Shown: piece after piece, positions 1 to 7,846 of the stretch
How positions within the stretch are numbered: position 1 is the first letter of the stretch
How the letters are laid out: the number at the start of each line of letters is the position of its first letter
From: Helicobacter cetorum MIT 00-7128
GTDB lineage: Bacteria; Campylobacterota; Campylobacteria; Campylobacterales; Helicobacteraceae
DNA: 64,000 bases
Direction of reading: 5' to 3'
Assembly (NCBI RefSeq): GCF_000259255.1
Contig: NC_017737.1
Span: 558,001-622,000 of the forward strand
The notes under the pieces: generated by a model
What the model was told of the DNA's origin: nothing
The model's input: the letters and a program-made list of their open reading frames with translations, nothing else
The model's database searches: none
Translations under genes and position numbers: made by a program

Positions 1-2009
1 AAGAATGCGCCAAAGCCGCTCAAATTCTAGCCACATTAAAAGCCAAGCACCCTAGCATGATTTCTTCAGCAGAGCTTATGGATTATGCGTCTTTAAAAAG
101 CGTGAAAAATTTAGATGGCATGCCTAGTGTGATTAAAGAAGTCAAAGAGCCTAATGCATGCTTACTCATTCAAAGCGAAAGCGATGAAAAATCTATTTTA
201 GAAAATAATATGCAAACGATTTTGGACGCCTTAAGCGTTATACCTGTGGCATTAGATTCTCAAATTAGCAGTGAGCCTAGTATCTATAACTCATGGTGGA
301 AGATTAGAAAAGGAATTTTTCCTATCGCAGCGTCAAAAAGAAAAAGCCAAAGTTCTGTCATTATTGAAGATGTGTGCTTTAGTAAAGAGAATTTCGTTCA
401 AGGTGCAGTCGCTATTGAAGAGCTTTTAAAAACGCATGGCTTTAAGGATAGTAGCATTATTTTTGGGCATGCCTTAAGCGGGAATTTACATTTTGTCGTT
501 ACGCCGATTTTAGAAAATGAAGTAGAAAGAAAGGCGTTTGAAAATTTAGTCTCTGATATGGCTCTTATGGTGAGTGAGTCTCAAGGCTCTATTAAAGCAG
601 AACATGGCACAGGCAGAATGGTAGCCCCCTTTGTAGAAATGGAGTGGGGAGAAAAAGCCTACAAAATCCATAGAAAAATCAAAGAATTGTTTGACCCTAA
701 AGGGCTTTTAAACCCTGATGTGATTATCACTGATGACAAAGAAATCCATACTAAAAATTTAAAAAGCATTTATCCTATTGAAGAGCATTTGGATATGTGT
801 ATGGAATGTGGGTTTTGTGAAAGGATTTGCCCTAGCAAGGAATTATCTTTAACTCCAAGACAACGCATTGTGGTTCATAGAGAGATTGAACGCTTAAAAG
901 AGAGAGTAAAACAGGGGCATAATGAAGATAAAACTTTGTTAGATGAGTTTTTAAAAGGGGCTGAATATTTAGCATATGAGACTTGTGCGGTGTGTCATAT
1001 GTGCTCTACTCTATGCCCTTTAAAAATTGATACCGGAAGCATTGCTTTAAATTATTATCAAACAAATCCTAAGGGTGAGAAAATTGCTACAAGTATTCTA
1101 AATAACATGCAAACAATGACTAAGGGTGCTAAATTTTCTTTAAAAAGTGCTAGTGTGGCTCAAAATATCCTAGGCTCTAAAAACTTAGTAGGTTTGACTA
1201 AAGGGATTAAAAAATTCATCAAGCCCTTTCCTAAAGCCTTTAATTACATGCCTAAAAACAACGCCTATGCTTTAGAGAATAAAAATTGTGAGAGTGGAGA
1301 AAAAGTCATTTATTTTAGCACCTGTATCAACCGCTCGTTTGCTCCATCAAAATTTATGGCTGATACTAGAAGCATTCAAGAAGTGTTTGAATCCTTATGT
1401 AAAAAGGCAAAGGTCTCTGTTCTTTATCCTAACGAATTAAATGCACTTTGTTGTGGGAAAGCCTTTATTAATTACACCGACTTAACCAAACAAAATAATG
1501 AAAAAAACCATGCGATTTTCTTAAAATTAAGTGATAATGGAAAAATTCCCATTGTCTTAGACCATAGCGCATGTTCAACGCATTTTATCAAGCAAATGAA
1601 AGCCTATAAGGATTTAAAAATCTATGATTTGAGCGTGTATATTGAAGAAGTTTTAAGTTCTAAATTAGAATTTAAAGCTATTGATGAAGACATTGGATTA
1701 TATACCATGTGTGCCTTAAAACTAGAAAATAAAGAAGAGTTATTGTTGAATTTAGCTAAAAAATGCACAACAGGTGAGATTATTATCCATGCAGATACAG
1801 GTTGTTGTGGGTTTGCTGGGAATAAGGGCTTTTTTACCCCTGAATTAAATGAGAGTGCTTTAAAAGGTTTTGAAAAATTTTATAAAGCTTATAATGTTAA
1901 AAGGGGCTTTTCAACTTCTAGCACTTGTGAAATCGGCTTGAGTGAAAAAACACAATTTTCTTGGCAACATATCGCTTACTTAGTGGATGCTTGCACGCTT
2001 TTAAAATAA
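1..2009 (+). CDS. dld: D-lactate dehydrogenase / glycolate-oxidase-type FAD and Fe-S protein, 5' truncated by window
   Basis: The frame is open from base 3 with no start inside the window, so the gene begins upstream; at least 668 residues are present. The visible first part is the C-terminal half of an FAD-linked oxidase, with the conserved stretch HGTGRMVAPFVE and the ending DPKGLLNPD. Two 4Fe-4S motifs follow (CMECGFCERICP near nt 797 and CAVCHMCSTLCP near nt 982). Next is a glycolate-oxidase GlpC/GlpF-like region with paired-cysteine CCG motifs (ALCCGKAF, TGCCGFAGNKG). The family oxidises D-lactate at the inner membrane and passes electrons to quinone. In H. pylori the equivalent is a roughly 948-aa protein upstream of uppS, the same neighbour as here. 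Confidence 0.88.
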   Translation, partial: ECAKAAQILATLKAKHPSMISSAELMDYASLKSVKNLDGMPSVIKEVKEPNACLLIQSESDEKSILENNMQTILDALSVIPVALDSQISSEPSIYNSWWKIRKGIFPIAASKRKSQSSVIIEDVCFSKENFVQGAVAIEELLKTHGFKDSSIIFGHALSGNLHFVVTPILENEVERKAFENLVSDMALMVSESQGSIKAEHGTGRMVAPFVEMEWGEKAYKIHRKIKELFDPKGLLNPDVIITDDKEIHTKNLKSIYPIEEHLDMCMECGFCERICPSKELSLTPRQRIVVHREIERLKERVKQGHNEDKTLLDEFLKGAEYLAYETCAVCHMCSTLCPLKIDTGSIALNYYQTNPKGEKIATSILNNMQTMTKGAKFSLKSASVAQNILGSKNLVGLTKGIKKFIKPFPKAFNYMPKNNAYALENKNCESGEKVIYFSTCINRSFAPSKFMADTRSIQEVFESLCKKAKVSVLYPNELNALCCGKAFINYTDLTKQNNEKNHAIFLKLSDNGKIPIVLDHSACSTHFIKQMKAYKDLKIYDLSVYIEEVLSSKLEFKAIDEDIGLYTMCALKLENKEELLLNLAKKCTTGEIIIHADTGCCGFAGNKGFFTPELNESALKGFEKFYKAYNVKRGFSTSSTCEIGLSEKTQFSWQHIAYLVDACTLLK

Positions 2010-2011
2010 TG

Positions 2012-2017
2012 TATAAT
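2012..2017 (+). promoter_or_regulatory. -10 element for uppS
   Basis: TATAAT directly after the dld stop codon and 30 nt before the TTG start of uppS. Helicobacter sigma80 promoters rely mainly on an extended -10, so no -35 is assigned. Confidence 0.5.
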
Positions 2018-2047
2018 TAAGGACTTTTCTTTAAAGGTTAAATAGAA

Positions 2048-2788
2048 TTGAATAACACTCTCAAACATCTTGCCATTATTATGGATGGTAATGGCAGATG
2101 GGCTAGATTACAGAATAAGGCTAGGGCTTATGGGCATAAAAAAGGCGTAAAAACTCTTAAAGACATTACGATATATTGCGCGAACAAAAAGTTAGAATGC
2201 TTGACTTTATACGCTTTTTCTACTGAAAATTGGAAACGCCCCAAAAGTGAAGTGGATTTTTTAATGAAAATGCTTAAAAAGTATCTCAAAGATGAGCGGC
2301 CTACTTATTTGAATAACCATATACGCTTTAAAGCGATAGGGGATTTAGAAGGCTTTTCTAAGGAATTAAAAGACACGATTTTGCAGCTTGAAGAAGATAC
2401 CAAGCATTTTAAGGATTTTACGCAAGTTCTAGCTCTCAATTATGGTTCTAAAAATGAACTCACTAGAGCGTTTAAAAGCTTATTAGAAACCCCCCCAAAA
2501 AACTTCAAAAATTTAGAAAGCACCAAAATTTTAGAAAACACCAAAATTTTAGAAAACTTGGAACAAGAAATTTCTAGGCATTTAGATACGCATGATTTAC
2601 CTGAAGTGGATTTATTACTACGCACAGGGGGGGAAATGCGTTTGTCTAATTTCTTGTTGTGGCAATCTAGCTATGCGGAATTGTTTTTCACGCCGATTTT
2701 ATGGCCAGATTTCACCCCCAAAGATTTAGAAAACATTATCAGCGATTTTTATAAAAGAGTGCGTAAGTTTGGGGAATTGAAATGCTAG
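2048..2788 (+). CDS. uppS: Undecaprenyl diphosphate synthase (cis-prenyltransferase)
   Basis: It condenses isopentenyl diphosphate onto farnesyl diphosphate to make the C55 lipid carrier used for peptidoglycan and LPS. The family signature MDGNGRWA is at residues 13-20, YAFSTENWKRP around 57 and DLLLRTGGEMRLSNFLLWQ near the C-terminus. The start is TTG, preceded by AAAGG. The protein has 246 residues, slightly longer than I recall for the H. pylori enzyme (about 234). The difference may lie in a low-complexity insert containing an 18-bp direct repeat (2522-2539 and 2540-2557), read as TKILEN twice, between the conserved core and the RTGGE motif. The stop overlaps the start of the next gene, suggesting coupled translation. 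Confidence 0.95.
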   Translation: MNNTLKHLAIIMDGNGRWARLQNKARAYGHKKGVKTLKDITIYCANKKLECLTLYAFSTENWKRPKSEVDFLMKMLKKYLKDERPTYLNNHIRFKAIGDLEGFSKELKDTILQLEEDTKHFKDFTQVLALNYGSKNELTRAFKSLLETPPKNFKNLESTKILENTKILENLEQEISRHLDTHDLPEVDLLLRTGGEMRLSNFLLWQSSYAELFFTPILWPDFTPKDLENIISDFYKRVRKFGELKC

Positions 2789-3468
2789 TAGAGATAGAGA
2801 ATTTAAGCAAATCCTATGGGAGTTTAAAAGCTTTAGACAATATCAGTCTCAAACTTCCTAAAAAGCAATTTATAGGGCTTTTAGGCCCTAATGGGGCGGG
2901 TAAAACTACTTTGTTAAAAATTTTAGCCGGATTAAATTTGAACTACCAAGGAAAAGTGAAAATTTTAGGCAAAAGTATCGGCATAGAGACTAAAAAAAGC
3001 GTGGCGTTTTTAAGCGATGGCGATTTTTTAGACCCTGAAAGTTCGCCTTTAAAAGCCATCGCTTTTTATAAAGATTTTTTTAATGACTTTGATGAATCAA
3101 AAGCCCTAGATTTACTCAAACACTTTTGTGTGCCATTAACAAGAAAATTTAAAGCCCTTTCAAAAGGCATGAGAGAAAAATTACAACTTATTTTAACTTT
3201 ATCACGAGATTCTTCTTTATATCTCTTTGATGAACCAGTGGCTGGCATTGACCCCATTGCAAGAGAAGAGATTTTTGAATTAATCGCCAATGAATTTAGC
3301 AAAAATGCGAGCTTGTTAGTCTCTACGCATTTAGTGGTTGATGTGGAAAAGTATTTGGATAGTGCGATTTTTTTAAAAGAAGGGAAAATTATGGCGTTTG
3401 GAAATATTGAAACATTAAAAAATAATCATAGTAGTTTGGAGATGGCGTATAAAGCGGCGTTGAAATAG
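2782..3468 (+). CDS. ABC transporter ATP-binding protein
   Basis: A single nucleotide-binding domain of 228 residues, shorter than two-domain ATPases. Walker A is GPNGAGKTT near residue 35. The ABC signature is degenerate (LSKGMREKLQL in place of LSGGQ). Walker B with its catalytic Glu reads LYLFDEPVAGID, and the H-loop is STHL. Its position directly after uppS, overlapping by 7 nt, is as in H. pylori (HP1221-HP1220). No permease gene lies beside it, so the substrate is unknown. The final 30 codons are duplicated in diverged form 1.7 kb downstream (5102-5193). Confidence 0.9.
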   Translation: MLVEIENLSKSYGSLKALDNISLKLPKKQFIGLLGPNGAGKTTLLKILAGLNLNYQGKVKILGKSIGIETKKSVAFLSDGDFLDPESSPLKAIAFYKDFFNDFDESKALDLLKHFCVPLTRKFKALSKGMREKLQLILTLSRDSSLYLFDEPVAGIDPIAREEIFELIANEFSKNASLLVSTHLVVDVEKYLDSAIFLKEGKIMAFGNIETLKNNHSSLEMAYKAALK

Positions 3469-3663
3469 GGGGCTATAAGTCCAAACTTTTAAAAGCTCCA
3501 AAAGTCATTTTAGAGCGATATTTTATAAAAATAAGCAAACAAAATTATTACCACCAAGATACTCTTAGCTAAAAAACCTAGTCCTTATTTTTTCTAATTT
3601 TTAGTAAGCAATTATGTTTTTTGTGTTAGAATGTATTAAAAGAATCAAAAAAAGAAAGGTGTA

Positions 3664-4216
3664 GTGATGAAATTAAAAAATGCAAAAACTTTTATTAACT
3701 CATGCTTTAATCTCTCTTTTGTTAGTTCTACTTTATTAAAAGCTTCTCATTATCCTTCCACAGAGGGATTTAAAAAAGATTATAAAAATCTTTCTAATGA
3801 CTTTAGAAAAATAGCTTTAGATTTTAATCATAATGTTAAGAAAAACAGAAATTCAAGCAAAATCAGACAGCCTTCTTAAGCTATCTCACACTCAAATAGA
3901 TGCTCCGCTTTTAGATATTCATGGCATAAAAGTGTTGCATGAGTTGGGCGTGAAAATGATATAAGATTTATTTATAGAAGAAACACAAAAGGAAGCTCAA
4001 CACCGTAGGAAAATAGAAAATAAGACAGCAAATTTTGTTTTCATAGAAAAGCTCATTGCTTTCTTGATAGTTGTTTTTATTGTTATAGTAGGGGTTGGTG
4101 CTAGTATCTATTGTGCTATTAAGGGTTTTAAAGAACTTTCGCTCACTATTGTTGGAATCTGTTTAGGCTCTTTGGCAATAGCTGTCTTAAGAAGAGACAA
4201 TCCTACCAAGAAATAA
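3664..4216 (+). pseudogene. Broken DUF2335-like membrane protein gene
   Basis: The first 71 codons (ATG at 3664 after AAAGAAAGG) run out of frame at 3879. A second frame, entered near 3833, continues with KLSHTQIDAPLLDIHGIKVL and meets TAA at 3962. The same frame then carries on with DLFIEETQKEAQHRRKIE, two hydrophobic helices and the ending LRRDNPTKK to a stop at 4216. The pattern of a basic-acidic helix with an EAQHRRKIE-type motif followed by two membrane segments is that of DUF2335 proteins. The gene therefore carries at least one frameshift and one nonsense mutation. The function of intact members is unknown. Confidence 0.6.
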
Positions 4217-4240
4217 AATATTGCTATAGGTTTTTAGATA

Positions 4241-4264
4241 CTTAACTACCTCTAAAAAGAAGTA
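4241..4264 (-). terminator. Hairpin after the 31-aa peptide ORF
   Basis: AACTACCTCT and AGAAGTAGTT pair around AAAA with one mismatch. On the minus strand the hairpin follows the peptide stop by about 14 nt. There is no long T run, so termination is likely but not certain. Confidence 0.4.
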
Positions 4265-4277
4265 GTTCTCTATATGA

Positions 4278-4373
4278 TTAGAAGAACAAATTGTTTAAAA
4301 AATGTTCTAATTTGTCTGTTATTAAATTCACGATAATATCAGTAAAAATTTTTTGTAAAATTTCTTTTAACAT
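4278..4373 (-). CDS. 31-aa amphipathic peptide in a compact self-contained unit (type I toxin-like)
   Basis: A short minus-strand ORF beginning MLKEILQKIFTDIIVN and ending LNNLFF, 31 residues, alternately hydrophobic and charged. It has a good ribosome site (AAAGGAG, 5 nt before ATG). Upstream on the same strand is a TATACT -10 (4437-4442), then an 8-bp hairpin at the expected 5' end of the RNA (4409-4431). Downstream is a hairpin with a 10-nt arm (about 4241-4264). Promoter, 5' hairpin, SD, tiny membrane-active-looking peptide and 3' hairpin is the build of bacterial type I toxin mRNAs such as Helicobacter aapA. I see no sequence match to a named toxin. It could also be a chance ORF in AT-rich relic DNA. 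Confidence 0.45.
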   Translation of the reverse strand: MLKEILQKIFTDIIVNLITDKLEHFLNNLFF

Positions 4374-4408
4374 TTTTACTCCTTTGTATTTTTAATTTTT
4401 TAGTATTT

Positions 4409-4442
4409 GTAAAAGTAGAAAAAACTTTTACTGATGAGTATA
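4409..4442 (-). promoter_or_regulatory. -10 and 5' UTR hairpin of the 31-aa peptide unit
   Basis: Minus-strand TATACT (4442 to 4437) lies just before an inverted repeat with 8-bp arms 4409-4416 and 4424-4431. The hairpin would sit at the very 5' end of the transcript, as in AapA-type messages where it controls stability and translation. Confidence 0.4.
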
Positions 4443-4643
4443 GTTATTTTCATTTTTAAAAAATATTTTTCATTTTTTATTAATATATAATGTTTTTTGG
4501 TTAAAATTTTAACTGTTTTTATTTTTAATTAAGGATAGAATGTTAATTTTTTCTAAAAATCTCAAATTTTAGTTTCTGATTAAAATATGTGTTAACTTAT
4601 GTAAATTATAATCTTAAGAATTAGAATTCAAAAAGGCAATAGC
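4443..4643. other. AT-rich stretch without a recognisable gene
   Basis: Very AT-rich DNA with many short T and A runs. No ORF with a ribosome site, RNA gene or repeat could be supported. Confidence 0.5.
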
Positions 4644-4700
4644 ATGAAAGAAATGATAATTAATATCAAAAATTCCGTCTCTCTCTCTCTCTCTCTCTAA
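4644..4700 (+). pseudogene. Truncated ORF with an in-frame (CT)10 tract
   Basis: ATG at 4644 opens MKEMIINIKNSVSLSLSL and then stops (TAA 4698-4700). The Ser-Leu run is encoded by ten CT dinucleotides at 4679-4698. CT tracts at the 5' ends of Helicobacter genes usually switch surface or sugar-modifying genes on and off by slippage. Here none of the three frames after the tract stays open for more than about 20 codons, so this looks like the severed 5' end of a former phase-variable gene. Confidence 0.45.
4679..4698. repeat. (CT)10 simple sequence repeat
   Basis: Ten uninterrupted CT dinucleotides, a typical slipped-strand tract. Confidence 0.9.
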
Positions 4701-4797
4701 ATAGCCTATTTTTTATTGCATTTTTTAAAAAATTCTTTTTACACCCCTTTACCTAATCTTACGCCCTAATTTTATGCGTTGTAAAAGGTAATTTGCT

Positions 4798-4825
4798 TAG
4801 CCCTATAACGCCATTTATAGGGCTA
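4798..4825. terminator. Perfect 11-bp hairpin
   Basis: Arms 4798-4808 and 4815-4825 (TAGCCCTATAA and TTATAGGGCTA) pair around a 6-nt loop. No T run follows on the plus strand. It lies between the CT-tract relic and the zinc-ribbon gene and may insulate them. Confidence 0.4.
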
Positions 4826-4872
4826 ATAGAGTTGCTTAGTTGCAACAAATATTTTATTTTAAGGAGAAAATT

Positions 4873-5046
4873 ATGGCAAGCGATAAAAAAGATAGAGCGC
4901 AAAGAAAATGTTCTAAATGTGGAAAAGGAATGCTGTGTTGTTCTGAGAAGGATTTGCAACATGCTAAAAATAATGAATCTGTAAAACTAAGATGCAATAG
5001 TTGCTATTGCCACGAAGATGAAAAATACAAAAACCTAATCGGTTAA
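4873..5046 (+). CDS. 57-aa zinc-ribbon-like mini-protein
   Basis: The ATG at 4873 is chosen because AAGGAG lies 7 nt upstream; an earlier in-frame ATG at 4840 lacks such a site. The protein is basic at its N-terminus (MASDKKDRAQRK) and has two cysteine pairs, CSKCGKGMLCC and CNSCYC, about 30 residues apart. That spacing suits a treble-clef or zinc-ribbon fold. No family is recognised. It is followed by a strong hairpin and lies in a patch of gene relics between the two ABC 3' ends, yet the frame is intact. Confidence 0.55.
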   Translation: MASDKKDRAQRKCSKCGKGMLCCSEKDLQHAKNNESVKLRCNSCYCHEDEKYKNLIG

Positions 5047-5059
5047 CACCTTTTTTATC

Positions 5060-5085
5060 CATGCTAAAAACGCTTGTTTTTAGCA
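5060..5085 (+). terminator. 11-bp hairpin after the zinc-ribbon gene
   Basis: ATGCTAAAAAC and GTTTTTAGCAT pair around GCTT, 13 nt after the stop codon. The T-rich descending arm helps, but there is no trailing T run. Confidence 0.5.
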
Positions 5086-5093
5086 TAGGGGAC

Positions 5094-5193
5094 TAAAATT
5101 AAAGAAGGGAAAATTATGGCATTTGGAAATATTGAAGAGCTAAAGGGTAGTTATCATAACTTAGAAATGGCGTATAAAATGGCGTTGAAATAG
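5094..5193 (+). pseudogene. Second, diverged copy of the ABC ATPase 3' end
   Basis: Translation gives KEGKIMAFGNIEELKGSYHN then LEMAYKMALK and a stop. This matches the last 30 codons of the ABC gene ending at 3468 (KEGKIMAFGNIETLKNNHSS, LEMAYKAALK) with several substitutions. It has no start and no upstream domain. The copy marks the right edge of the 1.6-kb relic patch and suggests insertion or recombination at the end of the ABC gene. Confidence 0.7.
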
Positions 5194-5207
5194 GGAGTAA
5201 GCCCCGC

Positions 5208-5240
5208 TCTAAAAAAACAAAAAGTATTTTTTAGAGCTTT
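5208..5240. terminator. Bidirectional-looking hairpin between ABC 3' end and SDR fragment
   Basis: GCTCTAAAAAA and TTTTTTAGAGC form an 11-bp stem between two convergent coding ends. A/T-rich arms on both sides suit termination of both strands. Confidence 0.55.
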
Positions 5241-5245
5241 AGCTT

Positions 5246-5623
5246 TTATTTGACGGCTAATTGAGTGAAAGCTTGATTAGTTGGCATAATTTCAATGCTA
5301 TTGATATTAACATATGGGGGTTGTTTGTAAATCCATAGAACAATATTGGCAATATCTTGTGGTTTGATAGTTGTTTTATTTTCATAAATAGCTTTAGCTT
5401 TTTCTCTATTACCCTTAAAACGCACCAAACTAAAATCTGTTTCACCGCAAAGCCCGGGTTCTATATTACTTACTCTAATGTTAGTGCCAAGCAAATCTGC
5501 TCTTAAGTTTAAAGAAAATTGTTTCACAAAGGCTTTGCTAGCTCCATAAACATTCCCCCCAACATAAGGATAAGTGCCCGCAATAGAGCCAATATTGATA
5601 ATAGTTCCGGCATTGTTTATAAC
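5246..5623 (-). pseudogene. 3' part of SDR (YdfG-like) gene, separated from its 5' part by the prophage
   Basis: Reads NNAGTIINIGSIAGTYPYVG, then YGASK (catalytic YxxxK) and EPGLCGETDFS, the C-terminal half of a classical short-chain dehydrogenase close to E. coli YdfG (3-hydroxy acid / serine dehydrogenase). The 5' part lies 40 kb away at 45193-45572 on the same strand. Fusing them at the shared 11-bp core gives 747 nt, that is 248 codons plus stop, exactly in frame and the length of YdfG. The few residues preceding NNAG in the present frame come from prophage DNA. The fragment has no native start and is presumably not expressed as an enzyme. Confidence 0.92.
5613..5623. repeat. Left attachment core (attL)
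   Basis: TTGTTTATAAC, identical to 45193-45203. On the minus strand it encodes the VINN junction of the interrupted SDR. It is adjacent to the integrase gene. Confidence 0.85.
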
Positions 5624-5712
5624 TTTAAAAATTAAAATATCACCACTCATCTACCAACAGCTTTTAATTGGGTATAGCGCTAATTAAAAACAAGCGTTTT
5701 AAGGCATTGAGA

Positions 5713-5737
5713 TTTGAAAAAATCTTAGCTTTTTTCA
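5713..5737. terminator. Hairpin near the left prophage end
   Basis: TTGAAAAAA and TTTTTTCAA pair across a 7-nt loop. It may stop transcription into or out of the element. Confidence 0.35.
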
Positions 5738-5842
5738 AGTCCAAAACCCCACGCCCTCTACTCTTAGATTGTCTCACAATTTCTAAAATCATTTTTACAA
5801 AGAACACCACAAAAATAAAAGAAAGAAAGGAGCTTTAATCCT

Positions 5843-7108
5843 ATGACTATTTACAACAGGAATGGCTTACTATATGCCAACATTGTTTTAAACAACAAGC
5901 GTAAGCGCCTAAGTTTAGGGCTATTAGACACCAAAGAAAACCGCCTAATCGCCCTTGAAATGCTAGAAAGTGGCAATATCTTAAAGCCAAAGTATAAGCG
6001 CTTAAAAACGCTTAAACAAGAAGTTTTAAAGGAGCAATTACAAGCTAGTAGCACCACAATAAAAGGAGCTAAAACGCCCTTAAATTCCCCTAAAAAAGGG
6101 GCGCTTAAGTCCAAAAATAAAAAGGTGCTTACTATCATAGAAGAGCCTATAAAAATGAGACAACAAAACGATAAAAGAGACAAAACACTACAAAATGAGA
6201 CGCTAAGTGAGACAGATAAAAAAATCACTATAGAAGAGCTTATTAAAGAGCGTCTAAGCTATTCTATAGGATTAAAAGAAAGCACCCTAAAAACCCAACA
6301 AACCAATTTTAAAAACGCTTTCAAACTTACAGGCATTAAAGATTTAAGTAAATTCTATGTTTCAAACATCACTAAAGAGCATATTAAGAGCTTTTATCAA
6401 AACGCCCTTAACAAACATTCTAGGCTAGTGATTAACATCTTAAAATCACGCTTAAAAGAGCTTTTAGAGTTTGCTAAAAAGGAGGGCTACATTACACAAA
6501 GCCCTTTCTTTGCTTTAAAGATTAGAAACGCTATAGAGCCAAAAGAGATTAAGCCCTTTAGCTTAGAAGAAATCAAGCAGATTTTAAACGCTTGCAATAA
6601 CTTTAGGCTTAAAACCTATTTAACTACAGCATTTTTCACCGGAGCAAGAGTGGGCGAACTATTAGCGCTTACTTGGAAAGACATTGATTTTGAAAGAAAT
6701 AAAATCAATATCAATAAGAATCTAAGCTATAAAGGCACATTAAGCAGTCCTAAAACTAAAAGCAGTATTAGAGAGATTGATATGCTAGAAGTCGTTAAAA
6801 AGGCGCTTTTAGAATACAAAGAGAGCTTAAAAGAAGAGCGTATTTTTGTTTTCATCTCTAAACCACAAAGAACCAATGAGTTTAACAAAGCCTTTAAAGA
6901 GCTTTTAATAGCGCTTAATTTAGAAAAAAGGGTGTTATACAACACAAGGCATACCTTCGCTAGTTTAATGCTTTCTCAAGGCGAAGAAAGCCTTTGGGTC
7001 TCTCAAACATTAGGGCATAAGAACCTAGATATCACCTTTAAAACTTATGCGAAGTTTATTCCTAATCAAAACAAAGAAAGAGCTACTTTTTTAAAGGGGG
7101 TCTTTTAA
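5843..7108 (+). CDS. int: Prophage tyrosine integrase
   Basis: Catalyses integration and excision at the SDR attachment site. The 421 residues comprise an N-terminal AP2-like arm-binding part with a low-complexity Lys/Thr-rich linker (about 50-130), a core-binding SAM-like domain (about 130-230) and a catalytic domain. Visible catalytic residues are Arg269 (TGARVGELL), Arg369 (YNTRHTF), His392 (LGHKN) and Tyr402 (TYAKF). The usual first His of the HxxR motif is Tyr366. The start ATG follows AAAGGAG by 10 nt. The stop overlaps the next ATG by one base, so it heads an early operon. Confidence 0.95.
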   Translation: MTIYNRNGLLYANIVLNNKRKRLSLGLLDTKENRLIALEMLESGNILKPKYKRLKTLKQEVLKEQLQASSTTIKGAKTPLNSPKKGALKSKNKKVLTIIEEPIKMRQQNDKRDKTLQNETLSETDKKITIEELIKERLSYSIGLKESTLKTQQTNFKNAFKLTGIKDLSKFYVSNITKEHIKSFYQNALNKHSRLVINILKSRLKELLEFAKKEGYITQSPFFALKIRNAIEPKEIKPFSLEEIKQILNACNNFRLKTYLTTAFFTGARVGELLALTWKDIDFERNKININKNLSYKGTLSSPKTKSSIREIDMLEVVKKALLEYKESLKEERIFVFISKPQRTNEFNKAFKELLIALNLEKRVLYNTRHTFASLMLSQGEESLWVSQTLGHKNLDITFKTYAKFIPNQNKERATFLKGVF

Positions 7109-7473
7109 TGAAACTTTTAAATACCTTAGAAGAGCATGAAAAAATCTTAGTAGCTTTAATTTATAAGCGCTTTGCAGGTTGCAAATCTACAAGTGCAGGG
7201 GGCGCTTTGTTTAGTCCTTATAAAAAGCTTATCAATAACCCTAGCTATCCTTTTAGCGAATTTTTAGCCACTTTAAAAGCCCTAGAAAAGCGCCATATCC
7301 TTACTTTAAGCTTGTTTAAAAGCAAGGGTTATTTTGATTATGAAGTTTTTTTAACCCCGCATTTAAGAGAATCTCTCTTAGAAGTGTTTAGAAAAATAAG
7401 CGCTAAAAAGCGTTCTATCAGCATGAAAAGAATTCTATCAAGGAAAGCCTTTAATAAAAGGGGGGAGATATGA
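7108..7473 (+). CDS. Early protein of unknown function, 121 aa
   Basis: Starts at the TAATG overlap with the integrase stop. Predominantly helical and basic at the C-terminus (KKRSISMKRILSRK). The middle (SEFLATLKALEKRHILTLSLF, followed by KGYFDYEVFLTPHLRESLLEV) resembles a winged-helix layout, so it could be a DNA-binding directionality or regulatory factor. I do not recognise a family. It overlaps the next gene by 4 nt. Confidence 0.65.
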   Translation: MKLLNTLEEHEKILVALIYKRFAGCKSTSAGGALFSPYKKLINNPSYPFSEFLATLKALEKRHILTLSLFKSKGYFDYEVFLTPHLRESLLEVFRKISAKKRSISMKRILSRKAFNKRGEI

Positions 7474-7667
7474 AAAACATCATGCAAGTTTTTATTTCTA
7501 AAAGGACCCGACAAATTAGGGGGGTTTCTATGCCTAAAAAAGACTTTATAGAGCTTTTAGACTCTTTAGATAAACAAACCTATCAGCTTAAGAGCGTAAG
7601 CACTAAAAGCCAAAAAATTACAAGCTACACCCTAGATTATCTTAAAAAGACAAGGAGTTTAGAATGA
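7470..7667 (+). CDS. Small early protein, 65 aa
   Basis: Starts in an ATGA overlap with the previous stop. Short, basic, with a helical segment MPKKDFIELLDSLDKQTYQL; a GTTTCTATG internal start is possible (ATG at 7530). No recognised family. Tight packing with its neighbours supports real translation. Confidence 0.5.
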   Translation: MKNIMQVFISKRTRQIRGVSMPKKDFIELLDSLDKQTYQLKSVSTKSQKITSYTLDYLKKTRSLE

Positions 7668-7846
7668 AAAAATTCTACATAGCACACGACGAGGACGAGT
7701 CAATAGAGTTTGCTGAATGCCTTAATGAATGCTTAAAAAGCATTCTAAAAAAGGGCTATATCGCTAGAGCTAGTATAGGGCTAATCCTATCAGATAGTGA
7801 GCTTTTAAAACAATTAAAAGAAAAATTAGAAGGAGCTAAAAAATGA
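7664..7846 (+). CDS. Small acidic early protein, 60 aa
   Basis: ATG overlaps the previous stop (GAATGA) and is preceded by AAGGAG. Acidic N-terminus (HDEDESIEFAECLNECLK), then two short helices. No known family. It overlaps the next small ORF by 4 nt. Confidence 0.5.
   Translation: MKKFYIAHDEDESIEFAECLNECLKSILKKGYIARASIGLILSDSELLKQLKEKLEGAKK

Noticed and set aside
2522-2557. Phase-variable switch in uppS
   Set aside because: The 18-bp repeat unit is a multiple of three, so copy changes keep the frame, and the gene is essential.
4840-4872. Upstream extension of the zinc-ribbon gene to ATG 4840
   Set aside because: This start lies within a hairpin and lacks a ribosome site, while ATG 4873 has AAGGAG at the right distance.
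3664-5193. Insertion sequence as the cause of the relic patch
   Set aside because: No transposase, terminal inverted repeats or short target duplication; only the ABC 3' end is repeated, in diverged form.
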